Part shown: piece by piece, positions 6,766 through 14,714 of the stretch
Numbering within the stretch: position 1 is the first letter of the stretch
How the letters are laid out: the number at the start of each line of letters is the position of its first letter
Origin: Peptacetobacter sp900539645
Lineage (GTDB): Bacteria > Bacillota > Clostridia > Peptostreptococcales > Peptostreptococcaceae
NCBI RefSeq assembly: GCF_047807365.1
Contig: NZ_JBLOUI010000047.1
Location: 1-17,384, forward strand
Direction: 5' to 3'
DNA length: 17,384 bases
Notes under the pieces: model-generated
The model's database searches: none
Seen by the model: the letters and a program-made list of their open reading frames with translations, nothing else
What the model was told of the DNA's origin: nothing
Program-made: the position numbers and the translations under genes

Positions 6766-8260
6766 AACCAATCGCCCCCAGATTTTTACGAATTTCCTCC
6801 TCAAGCTTATGAGATTCAGCAAACAAATCAGAAAGCTCTGATGTCAATCTTGCCATCTTCTCTTCAAAAGTCTCTCCATCATCTTCCTGTTCTTCTATAC
6901 CTACATATCTACCTGGAGTTAGAATAAAGTCCTGTTTTTCTATCTCATCTAAATCAGCTATAGCACAGAATCCCTTTACTTCTTCTAATTCTCCATTCTG
7001 GAATGCTTCAAAAGTATCTGTCAATTTCTGAATATCTTCCTGTGAAAAATCTCTATGCTTACGATCCACCATATGCCCTAAATTACGAGCATCTATAAAT
7101 AAAGTTTTTCCTTTCTGTTTTTTATTCTTTGTTATAAACCAAAGAGTTGCTGGTATTGTAACACTATAGAACAACTGCGGTGGTAGAGCTATTATACCTT
7201 CAACTAAATCATCCTGAATTATTTTCTTACGTATTTCTCCCTCACCTGATGTCTGAGAAGAAAGCGCCCCATTTGCTAAAACTAGACCTATTTTCCCATT
7301 TGGTGCTAGATGATGAATCATATGTTGTATCCATGCAAAGTTGGCATTTCCAGCAGGGGGAAGTCCATATTTCCAACGTTTATCATCTTGTAATTTATCC
7401 TGTCCCCATGGACTATAGTTGAATGGAGGATTTGCCATAATAAAGTCTGCTTTTAATCTTGGATGTAAGTCATTTGTAAATGTATCTGCATGATGAGGTC
7501 CAAGGTCAGCATCTATTCCTCTTATTGTAAGATTCATTATTGCCATTTTCCAAGTATCTGAGTTTGCTTCCTGTCCGTATATAGACATATGGCTACGATT
7601 CCCTGAATGTGCTTCTATAAAGTCCGCACTCTGTACAAACATTCCACCAGAACCACAAGCTGGGTCATAAACACGACAATTATCAAAAGGTTTTAATATA
7701 GAAACTATTGTATTAACTATACTTGATGGAGTATAGAATTCTCCACCACCTTTACCTTCTTTTTCTGCAAACTGAGCTAAACAATACTCATAAGTTCTCC
7801 CTAGTATATCTTTATTATGTTCTGTTTCATCCATATCTAAGTTAGTGAATAAGTCCACTACTTCTCCTAAGACTGTTTTGTCTAAGTCTGGAGTACCAAA
7901 GTTTTTAGGTAATACATTTTTTAATCTTTTATTATCTGCTTCTATAGCACGCATTGCATTGTCTATTACTTTTCCTATTTCTGGAGTGTGTGCAGCAGCT
8001 GCTATTTTGCTCCAACGTGCTTCTTCTGGCACGAAGAAGATATTTTCTGCTAAATATTCGTCTGGATCATTTTCAAATCCTAGACCTTCTTTAACTAATT
8101 CATTATATTTTTTTTCGAAAGCATTAGATATATATCTTAAAAAGATTAATCCTATTATGACATTTCTATATTCTGCAGCAGGAATGTGTCCCCAAAGTAC
8201 ACAAGCTGCATCCCAAATTTGTTTTTCAAAACCTATATTAGCATTATTAGCTTTTGCCAT
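6755..8260 (-). CDS. hsdM: Type I methyltransferase subunit (HsdM)
   Basis: This N6-adenine DNA methyltransferase subunit uses S-adenosylmethionine to protect the host recognition sites and forms HsdM2HsdS. It is 501 aa, a normal length for type IC HsdM. An N-terminal helical HsdM_N region (about 8-140) comes first, then the conserved GGGEFYTP (171-178), AdoMet motif I DPACGSGG (199-206) and catalytic motif IV NPPF (277-280). The C-terminus contains charged helices (EEKMARLTSELSDLFAESHK) that would contact HsdS. The ATG at 8260 has AAAGGAGATATCACAA in front of it. It is the first gene of the hsdM-hsdS unit; a TATAAT lies about 80 bases upstream. It is fully intact, as needed to keep the restriction subunit safe. 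Confidence 0.96.
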   Translation of the reverse strand: MAKANNANIGFEKQIWDAACVLWGHIPAAEYRNVIIGLIFLRYISNAFEKKYNELVKEGLGFENDPDEYLAENIFFVPEEARWSKIAAAAHTPEIGKVIDNAMRAIEADNKRLKNVLPKNFGTPDLDKTVLGEVVDLFTNLDMDETEHNKDILGRTYEYCLAQFAEKEGKGGGEFYTPSSIVNTIVSILKPFDNCRVYDPACGSGGMFVQSADFIEAHSGNRSHMSIYGQEANSDTWKMAIMNLTIRGIDADLGPHHADTFTNDLHPRLKADFIMANPPFNYSPWGQDKLQDDKRWKYGLPPAGNANFAWIQHMIHHLAPNGKIGLVLANGALSSQTSGEGEIRKKIIQDDLVEGIIALPPQLFYSVTIPATLWFITKNKKQKGKTLFIDARNLGHMVDRKHRDFSQEDIQKLTDTFEAFQNGELEEVKGFCAIADLDEIEKQDFILTPGRYVGIEEQEDDGETFEEKMARLTSELSDLFAESHKLEEEIRKNLGAIGYEV

Positions 8261-8341
8261 TTGTGATATCTCCTTTACAAAATTTTTTTATTTTATCAAT
8301 TAAATTTTTAATTTATTAATCTAAATAATAGATTTAATTCC

Positions 8342-8371
8342 ATTATAATATATATAAATTCATAATAAAAT
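8342..8371 (-). promoter_or_regulatory. possible hsdM-hsdS promoter
   Basis: A perfect TATAAT reads on the minus strand at 8347 to 8342, giving a leader of about 75 bases before the hsdM ATG. The -35 region is weak (TTTTAT at the right spacing); a better TTGGCA exists further upstream but 31 bases away. The surrounding 8261-8425 stretch is extremely A+T-rich and holds no gene. Confidence 0.35.
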
Positions 8372-8425
8372 ACATTGTTGCCAAATAGAAATAATAATAT
8401 ACAAAATATTGATATAATGCGCAAT

Positions 8426-8453
8426 AAAAAAAGAAGACTTTTCGTCTTCTTTT
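8426..8453 (-). terminator. Rho-independent terminator of the GHKL-ATPase operon
   Basis: AAAAGAAGAC (8429-8438) pairs over 10 bp with GTCTTCTTTT (8444-8453) around a 5-base loop, and on the minus strand is followed by a T-run. It sits 9 bases past the last stop of the three-gene operon and separates it from the hsdM transcript, so the two blocks are independent transcription units. Confidence 0.85.
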
Positions 8454-8461
8454 AAAATAAC

Positions 8462-9523
8462 CTATACAATTTCTTCAATCTTATAACTCTTTCCTTTAAA
8501 CTCAACCACATCACCAATACCACAATCTAAAAACATTTTTGCCAAAGGTGGAATCTTATTCGTTCCAGAAATGTAATCAACAATATAATTACTAACATCA
8601 TCAGTCTCAAGACATCTAGCTTTAACAGTATTACCCTTAACAACTTTTTCAGAAGAAATATCTTTTTCAACTACATTCTTATTATCTACTTTTGCTATAC
8701 TATTCTCATATTCACTTTTATTATCAGTAGCCTTTGTTTTAGTTATATAATTTTTTTCGTTTTTCATAATATCTTCTATTTTATCAATCATAATTTTTGC
8801 AATGTCCTCCTCAGATAGATAATCAAGAAGTACACCACCACCTACAGTATTTAAAAATTGTATAGCAGGTCTTACATATTTTCTTGGACTTATTATTATA
8901 TCTTTATCATGGAAATATTTGAACATACGGACAATTCCGTTTAAAATTGTTGGGTTTGCAACAAAAGAATAACTATAGAAAATATCCGAAATTTTGGTAC
9001 TTATATCATTGTTTCCTATAATATCCAACTTTTCAAATGAGTTTTCTTTACTGCTATCAAATGTATTATGTCCAAGCCACCAACATTTAGAGATAGAGTT
9101 TCTAAAAAGACCGGACCTAGTTCCTCCAGAGAAGAAGAATCTTGACTTAATAGCAGAAGCTTCTTTACGAGCTTCTTTAATATCTCTAGTATCATAACCC
9201 CATCTTTTTCTTAAATACTTATAAAATGTTGTATGGCAAAGTCCAGCCCATAGTCTTTCATCACATGCCTGTGATTCATTTAAAAAGCTAAGATTTTTGT
9301 ATAGAATCTTTGCATTATTAAATTCAACCTCATTTATCTTTAATTCAGAATCTAAACTCTCAAGCTCAAAGTCTGGTATTTCTTTAAACTCAACAAATGC
9401 ATCTTCTCCATATTCATCTATTATCCATTTGTTGTCCTCTTCAGTAAAATATTTTTCATAAATTATATTTAAATCATCCTTTAATTTGTCTAAGACCTCT
9501 TTTTTCATAAAATATAACTTCAT
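8462..9523 (-). CDS. putative defence protein (DUF6339-like) with GreA/GreB-like C-terminus
   Basis: This 353-aa protein is the third gene of the operon. Residues 82-235 form a conserved-looking core: NESQACDERLWAGLCHT, a basic FYKYLRKRWGY, SRFFFSGGTRSGLFRNSISK, WWLGHNTFD and, near the end, NTVGGGVLLDYLSEED. From memory this pattern resembles the family annotated DUF6339; I cannot confirm it. A Lys/Asn-rich linker (about 255-295) leads to residues 297-353, whose IPPLAKMFLDCGIGDVVEFK and YKIEEI closely resemble the C-terminal domain of GreA/GreB elongation factors (SPLAKALLGKKVGD, then a Tyr-x-Ile strand), the part that contacts RNA polymerase. The coiled-coil Gre domain is absent. The ATG at 9523 has GGAGGGAGAG upstream; an in-frame ATG at 9508 has none. 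The gap to the preceding gene is 19 bases. Function is unknown; the tail suggests binding to RNA polymerase or a related partner. Confidence 0.75.
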   Translation of the reverse strand: MKLYFMKKEVLDKLKDDLNIIYEKYFTEEDNKWIIDEYGEDAFVEFKEIPDFELESLDSELKINEVEFNNAKILYKNLSFLNESQACDERLWAGLCHTTFYKYLRKRWGYDTRDIKEARKEASAIKSRFFFSGGTRSGLFRNSISKCWWLGHNTFDSSKENSFEKLDIIGNNDISTKISDIFYSYSFVANPTILNGIVRMFKYFHDKDIIISPRKYVRPAIQFLNTVGGGVLLDYLSEEDIAKIMIDKIEDIMKNEKNYITKTKATDNKSEYENSIAKVDNKNVVEKDISSEKVVKGNTVKARCLETDDVSNYIVDYISGTNKIPPLAKMFLDCGIGDVVEFKGKSYKIEEIV

Positions 9524-9542
9524 TTATACTCTCCCTCCACAA

Positions 9543-10406
9543 TTAATCACTTAACTCAGAAAGTTTTGTAAGTGCATTAGATATAGGTAGCTCCATAGCC
9601 TGCTGAGCCAAAACAATAGATGTTTTTTCTGCAGAAAGTATTTCCTCTACTAAATTTGACCCCATCTCTTTGTATGCTTTTTCAAGTGATCTAAACCAGT
9701 CTTTATTTTCATATATGCTTATATTTCCATCAATCATCAGCTCATCAAAAGTATACACTAAAGCTGGAAAAACAAGCATAGAGTTTAAAATAGGTTGGAA
9801 TTGTGGATTTTTATTATATCTAATATAAAGCTCGTAGTCCTTAGCAGGTAAGTGTATTTTTATAGCTTCAGACTTATCAAGTTCAACATTCATAAGAGTT
9901 GCTTTTTCATCTCTCAACTTACAAACTTTTATTATAGAGCTTATATCTCCAAGCTCATCAAAGTTTTTTAATAGTTCAAAATAAGACATATTCTTATATC
10001 CTAAAATATTTCCTTTTGAAAAGTTAAACTTCATTCCTTCAAAATCATCGTCCCAATCAGAACTATAGAAATCTTGGATATCTCTTTTAGCCACAATTAG
10101 AGCCATAAGCTCTACTCTACCAACTATTCTTCCAACAGGAATATCAATTTCTAATGTGGTGGAAGCACCACTTACAGTTGTTCTGTATGATGTTGAAGAA
10201 CATTCCACATGCATAACATATTCTGCACTTCCATCTCTAATTAACTGCTGAATTTCTTTATTATTCATTTTAATATTAAAACATACATTAATCTGGCTGA
10301 CACCATTTTTAGAAACTTTTGATTCTACTTCAAATACAGATGAGATATAGTCTTCTTTTTCCTCGCTCAAAATGGGATAAGTATATAGTCTATTATTTAT
10401 CTTCAT
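9543..10406 (-). CDS. unrecognised protein, second gene of GHKL-ATPase operon
   Basis: I do not recognise this 287-aa protein. The N-terminal half looks rich in beta strands (alternating patterns such as YVMHVECSSTSYRTTVSG and STTLEIDIPVGRIVGRVELM), includes an acidic DWDDDFEG stretch, and the C-terminal half looks helical (LEKAYKEMGSNLVEEILSAE). No signal peptide, membrane segment or catalytic motif is evident, so it is probably a soluble structural or recognition component. I chose the ATG at 10406 with GGAGGT 8 bases upstream; an ATG at 10412 is only 2 bases from that motif. It overlaps the ATPase gene by 14 bases, implying coupled translation and likely a stable complex with the ATPase. 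Alternatives such as a phage-derived protein cannot be excluded. Confidence 0.8.
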   Translation of the reverse strand: MKINNRLYTYPILSEEKEDYISSVFEVESKVSKNGVSQINVCFNIKMNNKEIQQLIRDGSAEYVMHVECSSTSYRTTVSGASTTLEIDIPVGRIVGRVELMALIVAKRDIQDFYSSDWDDDFEGMKFNFSKGNILGYKNMSYFELLKNFDELGDISSIIKVCKLRDEKATLMNVELDKSEAIKIHLPAKDYELYIRYNKNPQFQPILNSMLVFPALVYTFDELMIDGNISIYENKDWFRSLEKAYKEMGSNLVEEILSAEKTSIVLAQQAMELPISNALTKLSELSD

Positions 10407-12411
10407 ATACATTTACCTCCATTGCATAATCTCTGTTGTCAAACAAGGAAAATTCAAAGGTGATTTTTTTGTCTTTTTCTATATTTTCAAAATGAATTTT
10501 ATTATATGATTTAACTATACTAGAACAACCAGATAATTTTCTAGCATCTTTAATTTTCAACTTACTAGCTTGACCATTTTCTCCAATTGTGACAATTTCT
10601 ATAAATCCCTTTCTTATTGATTTAGGAGAGGTAAGGGATACTTTATATTCATTTTCTGACACTTTTATCACTCTTACCTTATTTAGTTCTGTATAGCTGT
10701 ACTTTGAGTTATTTTTAGTAGATTCTTCATTTCCTAAATTATCATCATCACCCATAAAATTCCCATTTTCACCAGGTATATGAGCAAAATCATCACCATA
10801 CTCATCGGGATTTGCATGATAATTTCCACTATTATAAGTTTTTCCACCACCATCTTCATGGCGTACATGTGATCCACCTCTTTCACCATCTGGATTTAAA
10901 GTTCCTGGTGTTGATACGGTTCTTACACGTGGAGGTTTCCTTTCACCACCTTTTCCTTTGATTTTTTCACCATTAGGAGTATATAATCCACCTTTTTTAG
11001 TTTTTTTATCTCTCTGGTGAACTTCTAATTCACAAATATTTATTTCTAAACTTTCTTTATCAGAGTTTTCATTTCCTTGCATTTCTAAATTATTCTTTTG
11101 AAGTATTCCTCCAAGACCATCTACATCTACTTCTTCACTATCAAAATCCCGGCTTAAGCTTAATACTGTATCTGTAATCCACTCTTTTAATTCTTTTAAG
11201 TATGTTTGAGCTAATTTTTTATCTTTTGTATATCTTCCTGCTTCCCATTTATCATGCGCAGGTGTTTCCATTTCTCTAAAGAAAGCATTAAGTTTTTCAC
11301 CCTCCATTTTTAATATACCTGAGAATGGAATATTTCTGGTTATCCTATCCATGGCGAATATCTTCATACCAGAAGTTCTAGTTATAAGTACTTTTCTATT
11401 TAATTTTTCGTTATAATCAACTAATACTTTTAATTTTAATGTTCCCATTCCATGAAAATCTCTTTCAAATACTTTACTATTTTTGCTGGTTAATGCTTGA
11501 TAGAATGGATAAGATTTGTTTATATCTTTTTTGTATATTTCCATATAATAATCTAAGTTAGAACTATCTATTATCTTTTGAGACTGAACTTTTACAGATA
11601 GTTTATCATCATATATAGACATCATAAAGTTTTCTAGTAATTCACAAATAGCATCTTTTTCCCAAGCAGGATTAGCATTAAATCCATATATAAATACATC
11701 GGTTCCAACTTCTGTTCTTTTACATATATTTTCTAAGTGTTGTATTTTAGGAATTGGCATATTTTCATCAGTATCTCCATAATATCCAAATCCTGTTGTC
11801 ATAGTTTTTCTTATATCTTTTTCTGTATCACATTTTTCAGGAAAAGATATAAAACGAGAAATACCTTGTGCTGCTCTTTCATTATTTTTATTTAGAGTTC
11901 TATAGAATACCAATCTATAGTATGAGTTGCAAAATGGAGCATTTTTACCTATACCAAAGGCTCCTGCTTTATCTCCACTCTTAGTAGAGCCACCATCTAC
12001 TTTTGTAAGAGAGTTCCAACCATCATTTCCAGAGCCATAAGGATTTAAAAGTCCTGTAGTGTTGAAATCGCTTACCCTAAGTATGAAAGTTTTTTTAGCA
12101 GCTAATTGATCCTTTGCTTTTTTTAAATACTCAGTAGCTTTTTGGTTATTTTGACTAGACCAATAATTATACGCTTTATCAATACAATTTGAGTAAAATT
12201 CGTATCCAGGTATATTATCAGTGTTTTCTATATATCTTGTAAATTCTACAAAAACATTATCTTTATTTTCATCAATAGCATCTAAAGAATTCTGGCATAT
12301 TTCTCTAGCAAGCGATTGAATTTCTGTACCGTTAAAAGTTTCTATTCCTGCATCAGATATTCCACGTGTCTGACCACAGTTATTGTTGGGAAAGTTCCAA
12401 CCGATTCCCAT
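10393..12411 (-). CDS. GHKL (HSP90/MutL-like) ATPase, first gene of unassigned defence operon
   Basis: This 672-aa protein has an N-terminal Bergerat-fold ATPase domain. The N-box is REICQNSLDA (E37, N41, D44), the G1-like motif is RVSDFNTTGL (D114), and the ATP lid is GAFGIGKNAPF (about 150-160). A middle domain with RTSGMKIFAMDRI follows, plausibly the transducer-type fold that carries a catalytic lysine in this superfamily. Residues about 465-575 are a low-complexity linker rich in Gly, Lys, Asp and Pro, and the last ~95 residues look like a small beta domain. The family acts by ATP-driven dimer closure. The opening GWNFPNNNCGQTRGISDAGI is distinctive, and I associate such openings with defence-island GHKL proteins, but I cannot name a system. 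The ATG at 12411 has AAAGGAGTGA upstream, and a good promoter lies about 90 bases before it. It faces away from the ABC-3C genes. Confidence 0.85.
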   Translation of the reverse strand: MGIGWNFPNNNCGQTRGISDAGIETFNGTEIQSLAREICQNSLDAIDENKDNVFVEFTRYIENTDNIPGYEFYSNCIDKAYNYWSSQNNQKATEYLKKAKDQLAAKKTFILRVSDFNTTGLLNPYGSGNDGWNSLTKVDGGSTKSGDKAGAFGIGKNAPFCNSYYRLVFYRTLNKNNERAAQGISRFISFPEKCDTEKDIRKTMTTGFGYYGDTDENMPIPKIQHLENICKRTEVGTDVFIYGFNANPAWEKDAICELLENFMMSIYDDKLSVKVQSQKIIDSSNLDYYMEIYKKDINKSYPFYQALTSKNSKVFERDFHGMGTLKLKVLVDYNEKLNRKVLITRTSGMKIFAMDRITRNIPFSGILKMEGEKLNAFFREMETPAHDKWEAGRYTKDKKLAQTYLKELKEWITDTVLSLSRDFDSEEVDVDGLGGILQKNNLEMQGNENSDKESLEINICELEVHQRDKKTKKGGLYTPNGEKIKGKGGERKPPRVRTVSTPGTLNPDGERGGSHVRHEDGGGKTYNSGNYHANPDEYGDDFAHIPGENGNFMGDDDNLGNEESTKNNSKYSYTELNKVRVIKVSENEYKVSLTSPKSIRKGFIEIVTIGENGQASKLKIKDARKLSGCSSIVKSYNKIHFENIEKDKKITFEFSLFDNRDYAMEVNVYEDK

Positions 12412-12500
12412 TAAAAATCACTCCTTTAAAAAATTTATTTAATTTACATTTTTAAAAATAATTTTGTTTAGTAACTTTTGTTGAAACATCACATAGATTA

Positions 12501-12529
12501 ATTATACTATTTAAAATTATTAAAAACAA
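12501..12529 (-). promoter_or_regulatory. promoter of the GHKL-ATPase operon
   Basis: On the minus strand TTGTTT (12529-12524) and TATAAT (12506-12501) are spaced by exactly 17 bases. The leader before the ATPase ATG is about 85 bases. This is the best housekeeping-type promoter in the window. Confidence 0.65.
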
Positions 12530-12588
12530 TAAATCTTTTTTTAAATAAATATCTTAAACAATATGAAATATCAGGAAAAATGAAAATT

Positions 12589-12606
12589 TTTGTGGTTATC
12601 CACAAA
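12589..12606. promoter_or_regulatory. palindrome overlapping the ABC-3C -35 region (candidate operator)
   Basis: TTTGTGG (12589-12595) and CCACAAA (12600-12606) form a perfect 7-bp inverted repeat with a 4-base centre. Its right arm overlaps the position of the -35 element of the downstream promoter. It includes TTATCCACA (12597-12605), identical to the classical DnaA-box consensus, but only one box is present, so a repressor operator is as likely. Confidence 0.45.
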
Positions 12607-12623
12607 CAAAATAACTTTAGAAA

Positions 12624-12632
12624 TGATATAAT
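12624..12632 (+). promoter_or_regulatory. extended -10 promoter of the ABC-3C operon
   Basis: TGATATAAT is an extended -10 element (TGn followed by a perfect TATAAT). No good -35 is present at 17 bases (AAACAA), as is usual for extended -10 promoters. It lies about 50 bases before the first start codon. The third ABC-3C gene, on the opposite strand, carries the same TGATATAAT. Confidence 0.6.
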
Positions 12633-12680
12633 GAGATTGATAGCTATGTCCAAAAAATATTTTTTAAAGAGGTGATAAAA

Positions 12681-12932
12681 TTGATAATGCCAGATAAAAA
12701 TACAACAATTTCAGAATCTATAATAGGCCTTGGTGCTTTTGTATTATCAATACTAGAAAAACCTCTTACTATTGATGATTGTTGGAATAAATTAAATAAA
12801 AAGTATATTCAAAAAGGAAAGATTCAAAAGAAGCATACTTTTGATACATTTATTCTAACGATAGACTTTTTATATATAATGAATTCTATTGATATCAATG
12901 AAAGGGGGGAAATTTACAATGTACTTAAATAA
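12681..12932 (+). CDS. ABC-3C system middle component (MC6-like)
   Basis: This small soluble protein (83 aa) matches my recollection of ABC-three-component middle component 6: start MPDKN, then ISESIIGLGAFVLSILEKPLTIDDCWNKL. In the ABC-3C scheme proposed from comparative genomics, middle components bridge the ATPase and the effector. The sequence looks like a small winged-helix-type fold, with one long helix in the second half. I chose the TTG at 12681, which sits 8 bases after GAGG within GAGGTGAT, a near-full match to the anti-Shine-Dalgarno; an in-frame ATG at 12687 is the alternative (81 aa), and a GTG at 12672 lies within the ribosome binding site itself. Its 3' end overlaps the ATPase gene by 14 bases, so translation is coupled. 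It is much too small for an independent enzyme. Confidence 0.8.
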   Translation: MIMPDKNTTISESIIGLGAFVLSILEKPLTIDDCWNKLNKKYIQKGKIQKKHTFDTFILTIDFLYIMNSIDINERGEIYNVLK

Positions 12933-14658
12933 ACTCTATTGTGATAAATCTTCTTTTAAAGAAATTGATTTTAAAAATGATGGATTTAATATAATTCTTG
13001 GGAAAAGCACATCCCACGAAAATAAAAATACATTTAATGGTATTGGAAAGACTCTTTCCTTGCAACTTATAAACTTTTGCCTTGGTAGTAGCAAGCTGGA
13101 AAGTGTAAAGAGTTTAAAAGATTGGAATTTTTATCTTGATTTTACTATGAATGGCAGAAATTTTACGGCTGCTAGAAATAGTTCAGAGCAAGGAAATATA
13201 ATCTTAAATAATAAAGAAAATAAACTTGAAGATTTTAAGTACTTTATGGAAAGTGAATTATTTAATTTTGAAAAAGAATATAATTATCTTACATATAGGA
13301 ACCTTATAACTAGATTTATGAGAATACCTCCGCATGCTTATAATCAATGGAATGGGTACAGTAAAAATGAAAATTCTGAGTCAAAGCATATATGTACTTC
13401 ATTTTTATTAGGGCTTGATTTGGAGCTTACTCAAGAAAAATATAAATTGAATGAGAAAATTGATAAAGTTAAAAAAAGTAAGAAAGTTTTATCAGAAAAC
13501 AACGAATATATTAGAGATATCTTAGAAAGTGGCTTAGATATATCAATCTCAATTTCAAATTTAAAAACTGAGATTGACGAATTAGAAAAAAGTATAAGTG
13601 AATTTAATATTTCAGAAGAATATAATTCTATAAAAACAGAACTTGATGATTTAAAATTTGAAAAAAATGATGTATTAAATGAAATTAATTTACTTGAAAA
13701 TAGATTAAAAAATATAAATAAAAGTTTAAAAATAAAAATTGATGTTTCTTCTACGGAGGTTATTGAGTTGTATAAGGAATCAAATCTTATATTACCAGAC
13801 TCCATAAATAAAAGTTTGAATGAAGTATATGATTTTCATTCAAAGCTTTTAGAAAGTCGTCAAACTAGACTCAGAAAAGACAGAGAAAAAATGAGTAATG
13901 ATTTAGTTTATTTAAATAATAAGTTAGAAAAATTAAATTATGGAATAAATGAAAACTCTAAGTATCTAAGTAAGGTTGGGAGCCTTTCTGAGTATCAATC
14001 TCTTCAAGAAAAATATACTGATTTGAAACTCAAGCTACAAAAGGCTGAATCTTATAAAAATCTTCTTTCAGAAATGGATAAGGAATTAAGAAGATTAGAA
14101 AAGGAACTTTTAATTTGTATTGATTCAGCTCAAACTTGGATAGATGATAACTCTTATAAAATAGAATATATTTCAAATAAATTTAAAGAATTTGTTGATT
14201 ATATATATGATGATAAAAAAGCTGCAGGTATATCAATAAAAGTAAATGAGAAAAGAAATAATAAAATATGTTTTGATATAACACCAGAAATTGCACATGA
14301 GGAATCTTTGGGTATTAATAAAGTTAAGATATTTTGTATTGATTTTATATATTTATTGCTACAAAACAATCACAATATAAAATTTTTGTATCATGATAAT
14401 GCAATGTTTAGCGAAACAGATCCAAGACAATCTTACAAGATGCTAAAACTAGCAAAAGAAATTTGTGAACAAAATAATTTCCAATATATATTTAATATAA
14501 ATGATGACTTATTAAATAATATTATAAAGATTGCTGAAAGTTATTACGATTATGAGTTTATCAAATATTTAAATGAAAGAGTTGTTTTAACCTTGCTAGA
14601 TACATGTGATAAAGATAAATTACTTGGAGTAAATTTAGAAAAAATCAATAAAAAATAA
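12919..14658 (+). CDS. ABC-3C ATPase (SMC/Rad50-like, DUF2326 type)
   Basis: This is a 579-aa ATPase of the SMC/Rad50-like ABC group, the sensor or motor of an ABC-3C conflict system. The N-terminal lobe starts MYLNKLYCDK and carries an unusual expanded P-loop from G28 to T45 (GKSTSHEN then NGIGKT), typical of this subfamily. Residues about 180-425 are a long heptad-rich coiled coil full of Lys and Glu. The C-terminal lobe has SLGINKVKIFCIDFIYLLL (helix in the signature region) and FLYHDNAMFSETDPRQS (around 489-505), the Walker B-like region with HD in place of the standard DE, as I recall for DUF2326 proteins. I chose the ATG at 12919 after AAAGGGGGG (9-base gap); the longer frame would start with TTG inside the preceding gene. 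It ends at a bidirectional terminator. Substrate and trigger are unknown. Confidence 0.88.
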   Translation: MYLNKLYCDKSSFKEIDFKNDGFNIILGKSTSHENKNTFNGIGKTLSLQLINFCLGSSKLESVKSLKDWNFYLDFTMNGRNFTAARNSSEQGNIILNNKENKLEDFKYFMESELFNFEKEYNYLTYRNLITRFMRIPPHAYNQWNGYSKNENSESKHICTSFLLGLDLELTQEKYKLNEKIDKVKKSKKVLSENNEYIRDILESGLDISISISNLKTEIDELEKSISEFNISEEYNSIKTELDDLKFEKNDVLNEINLLENRLKNINKSLKIKIDVSSTEVIELYKESNLILPDSINKSLNEVYDFHSKLLESRQTRLRKDREKMSNDLVYLNNKLEKLNYGINENSKYLSKVGSLSEYQSLQEKYTDLKLKLQKAESYKNLLSEMDKELRRLEKELLICIDSAQTWIDDNSYKIEYISNKFKEFVDYIYDDKKAAGISIKVNEKRNNKICFDITPEIAHEESLGINKVKIFCIDFIYLLLQNNHNIKFLYHDNAMFSETDPRQSYKMLKLAKEICEQNNFQYIFNINDDLLNNIIKIAESYYDYEFIKYLNERVVLTLLDTCDKDKLLGVNLEKINKK

Positions 14659-14662
14659 ATAA

Positions 14663-14711
14663 AAAAGACTATCTCAAAACATTTTTAAAACTGTTTACAA
14701 GATAGTCTTTT
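14663..14711. terminator. bidirectional terminator between convergent ABC-3C genes
   Basis: AAAAGACTATCT (14663-14674) pairs over 12 bp with AGATAGTCTTTT (14700-14711), with an extra inner AAACA/TGTTT stem. A-runs on the left and T-runs on the right give a U-tract in both directions. It begins 4 bases after the ATPase stop and ends 3 bases before the stop of the facing gene, so it serves both transcripts. Confidence 0.88.
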
Positions 14712-14714
14712 CTT

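Noticed and set aside
7845..8303. 152-aa plus-strand open frame opposite hsdM
   Set aside because: It is antisense to a fully conserved HsdM N-terminus and has no start signal.
13431..13805. 124-aa minus-strand open frame within the ABC-3C ATPase
   Set aside because: It is the antisense of the low-complexity coiled coil, and its Ser/Phe/Ile-rich translation is the expected shadow of Lys/Glu/Asn codons.
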